Origin: Actinobacillus vicugnae
Lineage (GTDB): Bacteria > Pseudomonadota > Gammaproteobacteria > Enterobacterales > Pasteurellaceae
Assembly (NCBI RefSeq): GCF_901687125.1
Contig: NZ_CABFJY010000011.1
Span: 143,126-207,125 of the forward strand
DNA length: 64,000 nt
Reading direction: 5' to 3'
Positions within the stretch are counted from its first letter, which is position 1; every line of letters begins with the position of its first letter. Position numbers and translations under genes: made by a program. Positions 15,690 to 25,354 of this stretch are shown in pieces. Under the pieces are notes generated by a model that worked only from the letters and a program-made list of their open reading frames with translations, was not told where the DNA came from and did no database searches.

Positions 15690-15722
15690 AACCGCTTGTT
15701 AGCCAAACAAGCGGTTAAATTT
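15690..15722 (+). terminator. grpE terminator made of paired uptake signals
   Basis: AACCGCTTGTT (15690-15700) and AACAAGCGGTT (15706-15716) form an 11-bp stem, followed by AAATTTTT. Each arm holds a full 9-base uptake signal core. Confidence 0.85.
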
Positions 15723-15743
15723 TTCCTAAATTTTGCAAAAATT

Positions 15744-16196
15744 ATGTCCTTACAATTTAATCCCATTTCACTCTTTTTGGTTGCACTGATTTTTCTTGGT
15801 GTCGTTGGAAACAATAATTCAATCACCATTGCTGCTGCCGTATTATTGCTCGTACAACAAACTTTTCTCAGCAAATATCTGCCTTTCTTAGATAAACACG
15901 GCTTAAGCATTGGTATTATTATTTTAACTATCGGCGTATTAAGCCCGATTGTTTCAGGCAAAATTTCACTACCCGCACTAAATGAATTTCTAAACTGGAA
16001 AATGTTGCTTGCAGTGGTCGCTGGGATTGCAGTCGCTTGGCTAGGAGGCAGAGGAGTAACGTTAATGGGTAGCCAACCGCTACTTGTTACAGGTTTACTG
16101 ATTGGCACTATTATTGGTGTGGCATTATTAGGCGGCGTCCCCGTCGGCCCATTAATTGCCGCAGGGATGTTGTCATTGCTAGTGGGGAAAGGTTAA
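15744..16196 (+). CDS. UPF0756 (DUF441) membrane protein
   Basis: 150 residues from ATG 15744; upstream in-frame codons overlap the terminator and are not used. The YeaL-type family is shown by '[25 protein letters not shown]', '[24 protein letters not shown]', '[16 protein letters not shown]' and the ending '[18 protein letters not shown]'. Four to five hydrophobic segments place it in the inner membrane. Function unknown. The ribosome site is weak. Confidence 0.85.
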   Translation: MSLQFNPISLFLVALIFLGVVGNNNSITIAAAVLLLVQQTFLSKYLPFLDKHGLSIGIIILTIGVLSPIVSGKISLPALNEFLNWKMLLAVVAGIAVAWLGGRGVTLMGSQPLLVTGLLIGTIIGVALLGGVPVGPLIAAGMLSLLVGKG

Positions 16197-16258
16197 TAAA
16201 AATCGCATAACAGATTAAAAAATAATGACTTCTTGCTGTTATGCGACATCGTACTCAC

Positions 16259-16501
16259 TTATTCTTTTTTAGATAAAAGTAGTTGTACTTTATCTTTTAT
16301 AATGGATACATGAGGAATATACTTCAACACTGGGGCTACAACTTTTTGTATTGGAGCAGGAAGAAAATGAACAAATGCCTTAATATTACTGAGTTCTAAC
16401 TCATTAATAATATAGCTAAATGCATTCGTGAAATAATTCCCTGCCTTTTCCCAAAAAGTTGGCTTTCTATTTTTAATATTTCTCTTCAATCTTTCTATCA
16501 T
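16259..16501 (-). CDS. Small hypothetical protein
   Basis: 80 residues (starts MIERLKRNIKNRKPTFW, ends LLLSKKE). A GAGGA ribosome site lies 3-7 bases before the ATG, rather close. It has a basic N-terminal helix, a mid-region with two mildly hydrophobic helices and a basic tail. Base composition resembles neighbouring genes. No family is recognised, and it may not be expressed. Confidence 0.45.
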   Translation of the reverse strand: MIERLKRNIKNRKPTFWEKAGNYFTNAFSYIINELELSNIKAFVHFLPAPIQKVVAPVLKYIPHVSIIKDKVQLLLSKKE

Positions 16502-16615
16502 TTCCTCAACATCTTGAAATTGTATTTTATAAATGCTTTGTTCAAGTTCCGTTAACTCACATTGCTTTTTAAGTCTATGTTTATATAATGTATCTACTTT
16601 CTATAAGGAGGCATT

Positions 16616-16861
16616 ATGCAAGTTCAAATTAAAAAATGGGGAAACAGTGCAGCAGTACGTATTCCGCAAGCCATTTTGGCGCAGTTACAATGGCAAGAAA
16701 ACGACAGTTGCGATATAGAAGTACTGAATGATAGCTTAGTATTGCGTTCGTTAAAGCCAAAGAAAAAATACGATCTCAAAACTTTGCTGGCAGAAATGCC
16801 CGAAGAATTACCAATGGTAGAAAATTGGGACACAATGCCTGATGCTGGTTTGGAGAAGTAA
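16616..16861 (+). CDS. mazE: MazE/PemI-type antitoxin
   Basis: 81 residues. The N-terminal 'MQVQIKKWGNSAAVRIPQAIL' is the AbrB/MazE swapped-hairpin DNA-binding domain ('WGNSxxVRIP'). The acidic C-terminal 'LAEMPEELPMVENWD' would wrap the toxin. Strong ribosome site AAGGAGG. It ends one base before the toxin gene, a standard antitoxin-first operon, and probably autoregulates through its own promoter region upstream of 16616. Confidence 0.9.
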   Translation: MQVQIKKWGNSAAVRIPQAILAQLQWQENDSCDIEVLNDSLVLRSLKPKKKYDLKTLLAEMPEELPMVENWDTMPDAGLEK

Positions 16862-16862
16862 A

Positions 16863-17207
16863 ATGTACACTCCAAATCGTGGCGATATTATTCATTTACC
16901 ATTTGATCCTGCCAGTGGGCAAGAAATGAAAGGCGACCATTTTGCCTTAGTTGTCAGCAGTAAACTGTTTAATGAGCGTGGACTCGCATTTGTTTGTCCG
17001 ATCTCACAAGGTGCAGCTAATTATACACGCTCATTTGGTACCGTAGTTAGCTTAATGGGGAGTGGCACACATACACAAGGTGCTATACATTGTCATCAGC
17101 TAAAATCTCTCGATTGGCGAGTGCGCCACGCTAAACGTAAAGAAACTGTACCTGATTTTATTTTAGAAGATGTGCTACTACGCATTGAAGCAATCTTATC
17201 CGAATAG
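16863..17207 (+). CDS. mazF: MazF/PemK-type endoribonuclease toxin
   Basis: 114 residues from ATG 16863. 'PNRGDIIHLPFDPASGQEMKGDHFALVVSSKLFNE' is the PemK/MazF N-terminal beta-barrel with the conserved G-D and P-A-x-G-x-E loop. 'VCPISQG' follows, and 'GAIHCHQLKSLDWR' holds the catalytic-region residues; the C-terminal helix is 'ILEDVLLRIEAIL'. It is expected to cleave mRNA at short motifs, with the cut site unknown. It lies one base after mazE and 24 bases before hrpA, in the same direction. Confidence 0.92.
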   Translation: MYTPNRGDIIHLPFDPASGQEMKGDHFALVVSSKLFNERGLAFVCPISQGAANYTRSFGTVVSLMGSGTHTQGAIHCHQLKSLDWRVRHAKRKETVPDFILEDVLLRIEAILSE

Positions 17208-17231
17208 CTTTTCAATAATAACGATATCTCA

Positions 17232-20200
17232 ATGAAACCTTTGCAAAAAAATTTTAAAAACAGACCGCTTGATGAAAGCCAAAAAGCATTAATCGCCAAT
17301 CTAAAAGATCTCACGAATACCGACTATCGTCGCTTACGCTCTCGTATTCACAGCATTTCAAGCATTAAAAAAGAAGAAACTAAACATAAAATAATAGCGG
17401 AAATTGAACGTGAAATTATCTCGGCTCAAGCAACGTTCCAAGCGAGAAAAGCACAACTCGCCAACCTTAAAATCACTTACCCCGATCTCCCCGTTTCGGC
17501 TCGCCATGAGGAAATTCTCAAGCTGATTGCCGAAAATCAAGTGGTGGTGATTGCGGGAGAAACAGGTTCGGGTAAAACCACCCAGTTGCCGAAAATGTGT
17601 TTGGAGCTCGGGCGTGGCGTAAAAGGCTTAATTGGTCATACTCAGCCTCGCCGTTTGGCTGCGCGTTCGGTGGCAAGCCGTATCGCTGAAGAGCTGAAAA
17701 GCGAAATGGGCGCAACGGTAGGTTATAAAGTCCGTTTTAACGACCAAGTAGGCGAAAATACGTTGGTAAAATTGATGACCGACGGGATTTTGCTTGCCGA
17801 AATCCAAAACGACCGCTACCTCAATCAGTACGACACACTGATTATTGACGAAGCGCACGAACGTTCGCTCAACAACGATTTTATTTTGGGTTATCTCAAA
17901 CAAATTCTGCACAAGCGCCCTGATCTGAAAGTGATCATTACCTCAGCGACCATTGATGTAGAACGTTTCTCTCGCCATTTTAACAATGCGCCGATTATTG
18001 AAGTTTCTGGGCGAACTTTCCCTGTTGAGGTGCGTTATCGCCCAATTGTGGAGGAAGAAGATCAAGACCAACTGCAAGGCATTTTAAATGCGGTGGACGA
18101 ACTGCAAGCCGAAGGGCGTGGCGATATTTTGATTTTTATGAGCGGTGAGCGTGAAATTCGTGATACTGCCGAAGCATTGCAAAAACAAGAGTTAAGATTT
18201 ACCGAAATCCTACCGCTTTACGCACGACTTTCAGCAGCAGAACAACAACGGATTTTCCAGCCAAGCGGTCTAAATCGAGTGATTTTAGCCACCAACGTGG
18301 CGGAAACCTCGCTAACCATTCCGAATATCAAATATGTAATTGATACAGGGACAGCACGTATTTCTCGTTATAGCTACCGCACCAAAGTGCAACGTCTACC
18401 GATTGAACCGATTTCGCAAGCCTCGGCTAATCAGCGAAAAGGTCGCTGCGGGCGAACCAGTGAAGGGATTTGTATCCGCCTCTATTCTGAGGAGGATTTC
18501 AACGCACGTCCTGAATTTACCGATCCTGAAATTCTGCGTACCAATCTGGCTTCCGTTATTTTGCAAATGACTTCACTCGGACTGTCAGATATTGAGGCGT
18601 TTCCGTTTGTGGATCGTCCTGATACCCGTCAAGTACAAGATGGCGTGCGTTTGTTGGAAGAATTAGGGGCGATTGGAGCGGAAAAACGCAAATTAACTGC
18701 AATCGGCAAACAGCTAGCCCAATTACCTATTGATCCTCGCTTGGGGCGTATGGTGATTGCAGCAAGCCAAAACGGTTCATTGCACGAAGTGATGATGATT
18801 GTCTCGGCGTTGTCGATTCAAGATCCCCGTGAGCGTCCGCAAGAACGCCAGCAGGCTTCGGACGAAAAACACCGCCGTTTTGCAGACAATGATTCCGATT
18901 TCTTGGCGTTTGTGAATTTATGGCATTACCTTCAAACCCAGCAAAAAGCACTAACAAAAAACCAGTTCCGCAAGCAGTGCCAGAAAGATTTCCTCAGCTA
19001 TTTACGAGTGCGTGAGTGGCAAGATATTTATCATCAGCTTCGTCTTGCAGTGCGTGAAATGGGCTTGCCGATTAACAGCGAACCTGCAAATTATCAACAA
19101 ATTCACACCGCTTTACTCACGGGTTTGCTGTCGCATATCGGGCAAAAAGACAGCGAGAAAATGCACTACCTCGGGGCGAGAAATGCGCATTTTTATGTGT
19201 TCCCGAATTCTGCGCTATTCAAAAAGCAACCGAAATGGCTTGCCGCTTCGGAATTGGTGGAAACCACCAAACTCTGGGCAAGAACAGTGGCAAAAATCGA
19301 GCCTGAATGGATTGAGCCACTCGCTAGCCATTTAATCAAACGCGGTTACAGCGAGCCGCGCTGGTCAAAATCAAAAGGTGCGGTAATGGCGTATGAAAAA
19401 GTGTCGCTGTATGGTATTCCAATCGTAGCGAACCGTTTGGTGAATTACGGCTCAATTGACCCGACCGTCAGCCGTGAAATTTTTATTCGCTCGGCAATGG
19501 TGGAAGGCGATTGGCATAACAATTACAAATTTTTCAAAGAAAATAACCGCTTGATCAAAGAAGTTGAGGAGCTGGAACACAAGTCTCGCCGTCGAGATAT
19601 TTTGGTGGACGAACAGACCTTGTTTGATTTTTACGATCAGCGTATCGGCACTGAGGTAGTTTCCAGCCGTCATTTCGATACGTGGTGGAAAAAGGCGAGC
19701 AAAAAAGATCCTGAACTGCTCAATTTTGAAAAATCGTTTTTGATGAATGACCATGCCAATACCGTGAGCGAATTGGATTTCCCGAATTTCTGGTATCAAG
19801 GTGATTTAAAACTGAAATTAAGTTACCAATTTGAAATCGGGCAAGAGCACGATGGCGTAACGGTACATATTCCGTTGCCGTTGCTCAATCAGGTCGAGCC
19901 GGAGGGTTTTGATTGGCAAATCCCAGGTTTACGCCACGAGTTAGTGGTGTCGCTCATTAAATCATTGCCGAAAGCGACACGGCGAAATTTTGTGCCTGCG
20001 CCGAACTACGCAGAGGCTTTCCTTGGCAGAGCCGAACCGTACAAAAAACCGCTGCTCGAAAGCCTTGCTTATGAACTACGTCGAATGACGGGCGTAACAG
20101 TGGAAAATGAACTGTGGAATCTTGCCGAAATTGCTCCACACTTGCGGATAAATTTCCGTGTAGTCGATGAAAAAGGTAAGAAAATCCAAGAAAGTGAAAA

Positions 20201-21137
20201 CTTGGACGAGCTGAAATTTGCCCTCAAAGATCAGGTGCAAGAAAGCCTCTCGACCATTGCAGATGACGGCATTGAGCAAAGTGGCGTGCATTTGTGGAAT
20301 TTCTCCACACTACCGCAATGTTACGAACAGAAAAAAGCCAATTTCAGTGTCAAAGCCTACCCTGCGATTGTCGATGAGCAAACCGCTGTCGGCGTGAAAT
20401 TATTTGAAACCGAGTTTGAACAAGCTCGGGCAATGCAGGCAGGGTTACGCCGTTTGTTATTGCTTAACGTGCCATCACCGATCAAATATTTGCACGAAAA
20501 ATTGCCAAATAAGGCAAAACTCGGGCTATATTTTGCGCTATTCGGCAAGGTGTTGGAGTTGATTGATGACTGTATCGCCTGTGCGGTGGATAAACTGGTC
20601 GATGAATTCGGCGGTTTTGTCTGGAATGAGGAAAAATTCCATGAATTGCACGACTTTGTGCGAGGTAATTTAAACGACACCACCGCAGAAATTGCACTCC
20701 AAGTGGAAAAAATCCTCACGCTTGCCTTTGCACTCAACAAGCGAATGAAAGGCAAAATGGACTTCACTATGGCGTTTGCGTTAAGCGATATTAAAGCGCA
20801 ATTAAGCGGGCTAATTTACCCTGATTTTGTCACCAAAACAGGCTACCAACGGCTTGCAGATTTGCACCGTTATTTGACCGCTATCGACAAGCGTTTGGAC
20901 AAACTCGGCACCGACACCAATACTGATCGCGCGAAAATGTTGCGGGTAGAACAGGTAGAAAACGCCTACAAACAGCTGCTCGCCAAACTGCCAAAATCCA
21001 AAGTAATCCCAGATGAAGCGTTGGAAATCCGCTATATGATTGAAGAACTGCGTGTTAGCCTATTTGCCCAACAACTCGGTACTAAATACCCGATTTCCGA
21101 TAAACGGATTTTGGTGGCGATTGGGGAAGTAAAATAA
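17232..21137 (+). CDS. hrpA: ATP-dependent RNA helicase HrpA
   Basis: 1301 residues, the full HrpA length. Walker A 'GETGSGKT' is at 109-116, followed by 'QPRRLAARSVA'. The DEAH box is at 206-209, followed by 'SATID', and motif VI is 'QRKGRCGRT'. Then come the helicase-associated and OB-type domains, and a long C-terminal DUF3418 region ending at about 1295. In E. coli it unwinds RNA and resolves stalled ribosomes. It starts 24 bases after mazF with only a weak ribosome site (AATAACGATATCTC), so read-through from the toxin operon is possible. Uptake signals lie within the coding sequence, for example near 17261 and 18263. Confidence 0.96.
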   Translation: MKPLQKNFKNRPLDESQKALIANLKDLTNTDYRRLRSRIHSISSIKKEETKHKIIAEIEREIISAQATFQARKAQLANLKITYPDLPVSARHEEILKLIAENQVVVIAGETGSGKTTQLPKMCLELGRGVKGLIGHTQPRRLAARSVASRIAEELKSEMGATVGYKVRFNDQVGENTLVKLMTDGILLAEIQNDRYLNQYDTLIIDEAHERSLNNDFILGYLKQILHKRPDLKVIITSATIDVERFSRHFNNAPIIEVSGRTFPVEVRYRPIVEEEDQDQLQGILNAVDELQAEGRGDILIFMSGEREIRDTAEALQKQELRFTEILPLYARLSAAEQQRIFQPSGLNRVILATNVAETSLTIPNIKYVIDTGTARISRYSYRTKVQRLPIEPISQASANQRKGRCGRTSEGICIRLYSEEDFNARPEFTDPEILRTNLASVILQMTSLGLSDIEAFPFVDRPDTRQVQDGVRLLEELGAIGAEKRKLTAIGKQLAQLPIDPRLGRMVIAASQNGSLHEVMMIVSALSIQDPRERPQERQQASDEKHRRFADNDSDFLAFVNLWHYLQTQQKALTKNQFRKQCQKDFLSYLRVREWQDIYHQLRLAVREMGLPINSEPANYQQIHTALLTGLLSHIGQKDSEKMHYLGARNAHFYVFPNSALFKKQPKWLAASELVETTKLWARTVAKIEPEWIEPLASHLIKRGYSEPRWSKSKGAVMAYEKVSLYGIPIVANRLVNYGSIDPTVSREIFIRSAMVEGDWHNNYKFFKENNRLIKEVEELEHKSRRRDILVDEQTLFDFYDQRIGTEVVSSRHFDTWWKKASKKDPELLNFEKSFLMNDHANTVSELDFPNFWYQGDLKLKLSYQFEIGQEHDGVTVHIPLPLLNQVEPEGFDWQIPGLRHELVVSLIKSLPKATRRNFVPAPNYAEAFLGRAEPYKKPLLESLAYELRRMTGVTVENELWNLAEIAPHLRINFRVVDEKGKKIQESENLDELKFALKDQVQESLSTIADDGIEQSGVHLWNFSTLPQCYEQKKANFSVKAYPAIVDEQTAVGVKLFETEFEQARAMQAGLRRLLLLNVPSPIKYLHEKLPNKAKLGLYFALFGKVLELIDDCIACAVDKLVDEFGGFVWNEEKFHELHDFVRGNLNDTTAEIALQVEKILTLAFALNKRMKGKMDFTMAFALSDIKAQLSGLIYPDFVTKTGYQRLADLHRYLTAIDKRLDKLGTDTNTDRAKMLRVEQVENAYKQLLAKLPKSKVIPDEALEIRYMIEELRVSLFAQQLGTKYPISDKRILVAIGEVK

Positions 21138-21595
21138 ATGTAGCACCCGATGTAAACGATGTATTTCGATTGCCGCCCACGCACGAGCCGTACGTGGTTA
21201 CGAGGCTCTGCTAGCCTACTGAGCCACTTTATGGCTCTATCTTATCTCCTGTTCATAAGTAATCGAAATTTCATAACCTGTTAATTTTTAAAGAAAATCC
21301 CCTCTTTAGCACAGAGGGGTTTGGGGAGATTTGGCAGAAGTAATTGGCGAAGTGAGCAGGTAACAAGCGGGAAAATTTCCTCAAAATTTTGCATTTGCAG
21401 AAAATCAGAAAAATTTAACCGCTTGTCATAAACTCAAACTCTCACCTCTTGCGGGAGAGACGGATTCTCGTCTACTGATACGAGTTCAACAAAAAAGATA
21501 TGAGTTGGAAGATACGCTATCAGAAGTCAATACACAAATTTTTATGCGGGCGGACACAGGACTCGCCCCTACATTTTATAAATAACGCAATATTT
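21138..21595. other. Intergenic region with hairpins and degenerate repeats
   Basis: No gene is seen in these 458 bases. It holds a GAGCC/GGCTC hairpin (about 21222-21238), a terminator-like stem CCCCTCT/AGAGGGG (21301-21321), uptake signal cores near 21363 and 21419, and one copy of the dispersed GTAGGAGCG-type repeat at 21546-21574. Confidence 0.6.
21546..21574 (-). repeat. Dispersed TGTAGGAGCG-type repeat, copy 1
   Basis: On the minus strand it reads AATGTAGGGGCGAGTCCTGT and then GTCCGCCCGC. It resembles the copies at 47908-47977 and 52047-52072 (TGTAGGAGCGA ... CGCCC). This class of short intergenic repeat is common in bacteria and carries no gene. Confidence 0.6.
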
Positions 21596-22621
21596 TTACT
21601 TGAGCTCCCTACGCAAGATCTCAGCGCCAGCGCTCAGTGCGTGGAGTTTCCCTCGGGCGACAGCACGTGGCAGCGGTGCCATTCCGCAGTTGGTGCAAGG
21701 GTAAAGCTTATCTGCATCCACAAATTGCAATGCTTTGCGTAAGGTGTTAGCCACTTCTTCGGCGGTTTCGATCTTATGCGTTGCGACATCAATTGCGCCA
21801 AGCATTACTTTTTTGCCGCGAACGAGTTCGATTAAATCCATTGGTACACGTGAGTTTTGGCATTCCAGTGAGATAATATCGATCTTAGATTGTTGCAATT
21901 TTGGGAAAGATTCTTCGTATTGGCGCCATTCTGAACCAAGTGTTTGTTTCCAATCGGTATTTGCTTTAATGCCGTAGCCGTAGCAAATATGCACGGCAGT
22001 TTCGCATTTTAGCCCTTCGATTGCTCGCTCAAGTGCAGCAATGCCCCAATCATTTACTTCGTCAAAAAATACATTAAACGCAGGTTCATCAAATTGGATA
22101 ATATCCACCCCTGCGGCTTCCAGTTCTTTTGCTTCTTCGTTCAGAATTTTGGCAAATTCCCATGCGAGTTTTTCACGGCTTTTGTAGTGGGCATCATAAA
22201 GCGTGTCAATCATCGTCATTGGGCCTGGCAATGCCCATTTAATCAATTGATCGGTGTATTTTCGCAAAAATTTTGCATCTTCCACAAACACAGGTTTGGT
22301 ACGAGCAACCGCATCAACTACCGTGGGTACACTTGCATCATAGCGATTACGAATCCGCACCGTTTCTCGTTTTTCAAAATCTACACCGCTTAAATGCTCA
22401 ATAAAGGTTGTTACAAAATGTTGACGTGTTTGTTCTCCGTCGCTGATGATATCAAGACCCGCCGCCTCTTGTTCTTTTAATGAGAGCAATAAAGCATCTT
22501 TTTTCGCTTCAATTAATTCATCACCTTGTGGTTTCCAAGGTGACCAAAGTTTTTCAGGCTCGGCCAACCACGAAGGTTTAGGTAAGCTACCTACAGTAGA
22601 TGTGGGGAATAATTTGCTCAT
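21596..22621 (-). CDS. mesD: Core-MetE methionine synthase, MesD type
   Basis: 341 residues, only the C-terminal (catalytic) half of cobalamin-independent MetE. Start region 'FPTSTVGSLPKPSWL', then 'ISDGEQTRQHFVTTFIEHL', 'FDEPAF', zinc ligands in 'AVHICYG' (His, Cys) and in the C-terminal 'LYPCTNCGMAPL'. It lacks the N-terminal folate-binding half. Linkage to a DUF1852 gene (22642-23622) identifies the MesD family of folate-independent methionine synthases, which need MesX (DUF1852) and oxygen; the methyl donor is unknown. Here the MesX partner is interrupted by a stop codon, so activity is doubtful. 20 bases separate the two. Confidence 0.85.
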   Translation of the reverse strand: MSKLFPTSTVGSLPKPSWLAEPEKLWSPWKPQGDELIEAKKDALLLSLKEQEAAGLDIISDGEQTRQHFVTTFIEHLSGVDFEKRETVRIRNRYDASVPTVVDAVARTKPVFVEDAKFLRKYTDQLIKWALPGPMTMIDTLYDAHYKSREKLAWEFAKILNEEAKELEAAGVDIIQFDEPAFNVFFDEVNDWGIAALERAIEGLKCETAVHICYGYGIKANTDWKQTLGSEWRQYEESFPKLQQSKIDIISLECQNSRVPMDLIELVRGKKVMLGAIDVATHKIETAEEVANTLRKALQFVDADKLYPCTNCGMAPLPRAVARGKLHALSAGAEILRRELK

Positions 22622-22641
22622 AATAAAATCTTTCCTGTTCG

Positions 22642-23622
22642 TTATTTAGTTTGTTGTGTTGCCAGCCAGTTATCAAGCACTGCTTGATATGGTTGGATAA
22701 AGTGCACATCGGCGTATTGCCCTTGCACCACCGCTAATTGTGAGCGCTCAACCCGATCGTATTCAACTAGTGTTGTAGCATGATCATCATGATTAAGACT
22801 TGGCTGATAAAGTTTGCTCGCTGCAGTATTAGCCGCATAAATCTCAGGACGATAAATTTTTTGGAAACTTTCCATCGTACTGATAGTAGCAATCAGCTCT
22901 AGCGCTGAGTAATCATTCAGCAAATCACCTTGATGATAGAACGCAAAAGGTGCGCTGCTGTTTTGTGGCATAAAATAACGTACTTTAAGCCCCATTTTGC
23001 CGAAGTAAGCATCGGTTAATGAATTTTCATTTTGTTGATATTCCACACCAAGAATCGGATGGCTATTGGTCGTTTGTTGGTACACTTTGTTGGTTGAAAC
23101 ACTTAAACAAATAACGGGCGCTTTACTGAAATTTGCTTGATAGACGTCAGAATTTAAGAAATGCTTAAACAATTCACCGTGTAAATCACCATAGTTCTCT
23201 GGCACGCTAAACGAAGCTTTACCCTGATTAAACGCAGGTAGCAATACGCTAAAGTCATAATCGCGCACAAAAGAAGAAAAATTATTTCCGACAATGCCTT
23301 GATAGCGTTTGTTTTGATGATGATCGATAATTGTAGTTTCTAACACTTCGATAAACGGAAAATCTGCATTTGCTTGATCAACATTTAACTCAACCGAAAT
23401 AATATCTAATTCAACAGAATAGCGATCGCCTTGCGCATTATCCCAATGCGCTAATTGATTAAAACGGCGATTAATCATTGCAATGGCACGGCGTAAATTT
23501 TGCTGACGGTTCTCGCCTCAAGCAAGGTTTGCAAAATTAGTGGTTAAACGAGTGCCTTCCGCAGGGGCATAATTTTCATCAAAATGAGTGCGGTATAACT
23601 TAAAGGTAATTTCTTGAGACAT
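22642..23622 (-). pseudogene. mesX: mesX (DUF1852) with in-frame TGA
   Basis: From ATG 23622 the frame reads MSQEITFKLYRTHFDENYAP..., 'RLTTNFANLA', then TGA (23517-23519), then continues 'GENRQQNLRRAIAM' and the rest of DUF1852 without further stops to 22642, 326 codons in all. DUF1852 proteins usually have Arg at the stop position ('NFANLARG'), so CGA to TGA (one transition) explains it. Re-initiation at ATG 23478 could give a 278-residue protein lacking the conserved first 48 residues. The upstream ribosome site of the full gene is GGGGG(A) just before ATG. MesX is the required partner of MesD. Either a recent pseudogene or a sequencing error. Confidence 0.8.
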
Positions 23623-23864
23623 ATATCCCCCTGTAACTACTGTGAATGCTTTTTGCTAATAAATAATTAAAAATGTAAACAAAGTGTAACAAGTGATTTA
23701 AATGAAATAAAATGATAGTTTTTAATCTTGAACATGATTAAATTTCATAATTAACCATTCAAATTAAGTTTATGGGGAATAAAGTGCTTGCGTACGAAAA
23801 GAGAAGCGGTCAAATTTCGGTTATTTTTTGCAAAATTTTAAGAAAATTTGACCGCTTGTGCCAG

Positions 23865-24536
23865 CTAAAGGGTTAAGGGTAATTGCCAATTAATGGCTGG
23901 AATGCCTTTTGCTGCTAAATAAGCATTCGCTTGTGAGAAATGGCGACAACCTAAAAAACCACGATGAGCAGATAATGGTGAAGGATGTGGAGCGGTTAGT
24001 ACACAGTGGCGCGAGCGGTCGATAAACTGCCCTTTTTTCTGTGCGTGACTGCCCCAAAGTAAAAAGACTAAATTAGTGCGATGTTGATTGAGCTGAGCGA
24101 TCACTTTATCAGTAAAAATCTCCCAACCGAAATTCGCATGCGAATGCGCCTGCCCTTGACGTACTGTAAGTACCGTATTAAGCAATAATACTCCCTGCTT
24201 TGCCCAATCAACTAAATAGCCATGGGCTGGAATTTGGAATCCTTCAATATCTTGTGCGAGTTCTTTATACATATTCACCAAAGAAGGAGGGGGAGCAACG
24301 GGTGGTTTCACTGAAAAAGCGAGCCCATGCGCTTGATTTGGACCATGATAAGGATCTTGCCCTAAAATCACCACCTTCACATCTTTAAATTCTGTTAAAG
24401 CAAAAGCGCTAAACACTTCTTTTTGCGGTGGATAAACCGTTACCCCATTTGCTCTTTCTTGCTGAACCTGTTGCAAAATATGTTGAAAATAAGGCTGTTG
24501 CTTTTCTTCGCCCAAGGCTTCTGTCCAATTGTTCAT
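23865..24536 (-). CDS. ung: Uracil-DNA glycosylase
   Basis: 223 residues. Family 1 UDG motifs: '[22 protein letters not shown]' (catalytic Asp and water-activating region), '[11 protein letters not shown]' (uracil-binding Asn), '[11 protein letters not shown]' and '[18 protein letters not shown]' (minor-groove Leu/His loop). It removes uracil from DNA as the first step of base excision repair. It stands alone and is divergent from grcA. Downstream, an inverted pair of uptake signals (23804-23859) may act as a terminator. Confidence 0.97.
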   Translation of the reverse strand: MNNWTEALGEEKQQPYFQHILQQVQQERANGVTVYPPQKEVFSAFALTEFKDVKVVILGQDPYHGPNQAHGLAFSVKPPVAPPPSLVNMYKELAQDIEGFQIPAHGYLVDWAKQGVLLLNTVLTVRQGQAHSHANFGWEIFTDKVIAQLNQHRTNLVFLLWGSHAQKKGQFIDRSRHCVLTAPHPSPLSAHRGFLGCRHFSQANAYLAAKGIPAINWQLPLTL

Positions 24537-24740
24537 AATTTACCCTATTAAATTTTGTTAAAAATGTTGAGTCTCTCTATTTATCTTAGTTTATTTTTTA
24601 TACGATTAATGCTTTTTTGATAACAATTTTTCAACTTTTAGTAGAATTATTCAAAAAAAATGATAAAATTCACACATAAACAAAATTTGAATTTATCAAA
24701 AAATTTTATAATTTTCTAGCCAATACTGAGGAGTATCAAT

Positions 24741-25127
24741 ATGATCAAAGGCGTACAAATTACAGAATCTTCAAACAGCAACTTAGTAAACTCTTTCTGG
24801 TTATTAGACGAAGAGAAAAACGAAGCACGCTGCATCGCAGCTAAAGGTGATGCATATAAAGAAGACCAAATCGTTGCAATTAGCGAGTTAGGTCAAATTG
24901 CATACCGTGAAGTGCCAGTAAATGTTGCACCAACAATCAAAGTAGAAGGTGGTCAGCATTTAAACGTAAATGTTTTACGCCGTGAAACATTAGAAGATGC
25001 TGTAAAAAACCCTGAAAAATATCCACAATTAACCATCCGTGTTTCTGGTTATGCAGTACGTTTCAACTCATTAACACCAGAACAACAGCGTGATGTAATC
25101 ACTCGTACTTTCACAGAAAGCTTATAA
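24741..25127 (+). CDS. grcA: Autonomous glycyl radical cofactor GrcA
   Basis: 128 residues. The C-terminal '[20 protein letters not shown]' carries the glycyl-radical Gly in R-V-S-G-Y. The N-terminal '[30 protein letters not shown]' is the YfiD-specific part. It replaces the damaged C-terminal domain of pyruvate formate-lyase after oxygen exposure. Strong GAGGAG ribosome site. Fairly long A/T-rich upstream region; no perfect FNR site was found. Confidence 0.95.
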   Translation: MIKGVQITESSNSNLVNSFWLLDEEKNEARCIAAKGDAYKEDQIVAISELGQIAYREVPVNVAPTIKVEGGQHLNVNVLRRETLEDAVKNPEKYPQLTIRVSGYAVRFNSLTPEQQRDVITRTFTESL

Positions 25128-25152
25128 TAACAGCTTTACTGCCTATTTTCTT

Positions 25153-25178
25153 AAAAAAGCACCTTCGGGTGCTTTTTT
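25153..25178 (+). terminator. grcA terminator
   Basis: AAAAAAGCACC, loop TTCG, GGTGCTTTTTT: an 11-bp stem with a T run. Confidence 0.95.
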
Positions 25179-25286
25179 ATTATCTCATTTGCAAATTTCG
25201 GGCGAAATTCGACCGCTTGCCAAACAATTCTCACCGATAAAGCGAACAAAACACTGGATATTTTTACAAAAAATTATTCCACAGGA

Positions 25287-25333
25287 TTGACACTGTTTTT
25301 TTAATCAGTAAAATAACCTGTATAAACAAACAG
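25287..25333 (+). promoter_or_regulatory. SOS promoter with LexA box
   Basis: -35 TTGACA (25287-25292), 16 bases, then -10 TAAAAT (25309-25314). Immediately after lies CTGT-N8-ACAG (25318-25333), an exact match to the LexA half-site consensus with the A/T-rich centre ATAAACAA. A weaker CTG-N10-CAG (25293-25308) lies between -35 and -10. The ATG of the downstream gene is at 25355. Confidence 0.8.
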
Positions 25334-25354
25334 TTTAGATAGAGGATACAAAAA

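Noticed and set aside
16533..16718. Frame overlapping the mazE start
   Set aside because: Different frame from mazE, which has the ribosome site and a clear antitoxin domain.
23517..23519. TGA in mesX read as selenocysteine
   Set aside because: The family has Arg at this position, and no SECIS-type hairpin was seen after the codon; nonsense mutation is simpler.
24655..24705. FNR/ArcA site upstream of grcA
   Set aside because: The best candidate, TTGA-N5-TCAA, has the wrong spacing (FNR needs TTGAT-N4-ATCAA), so it was not listed as a site.
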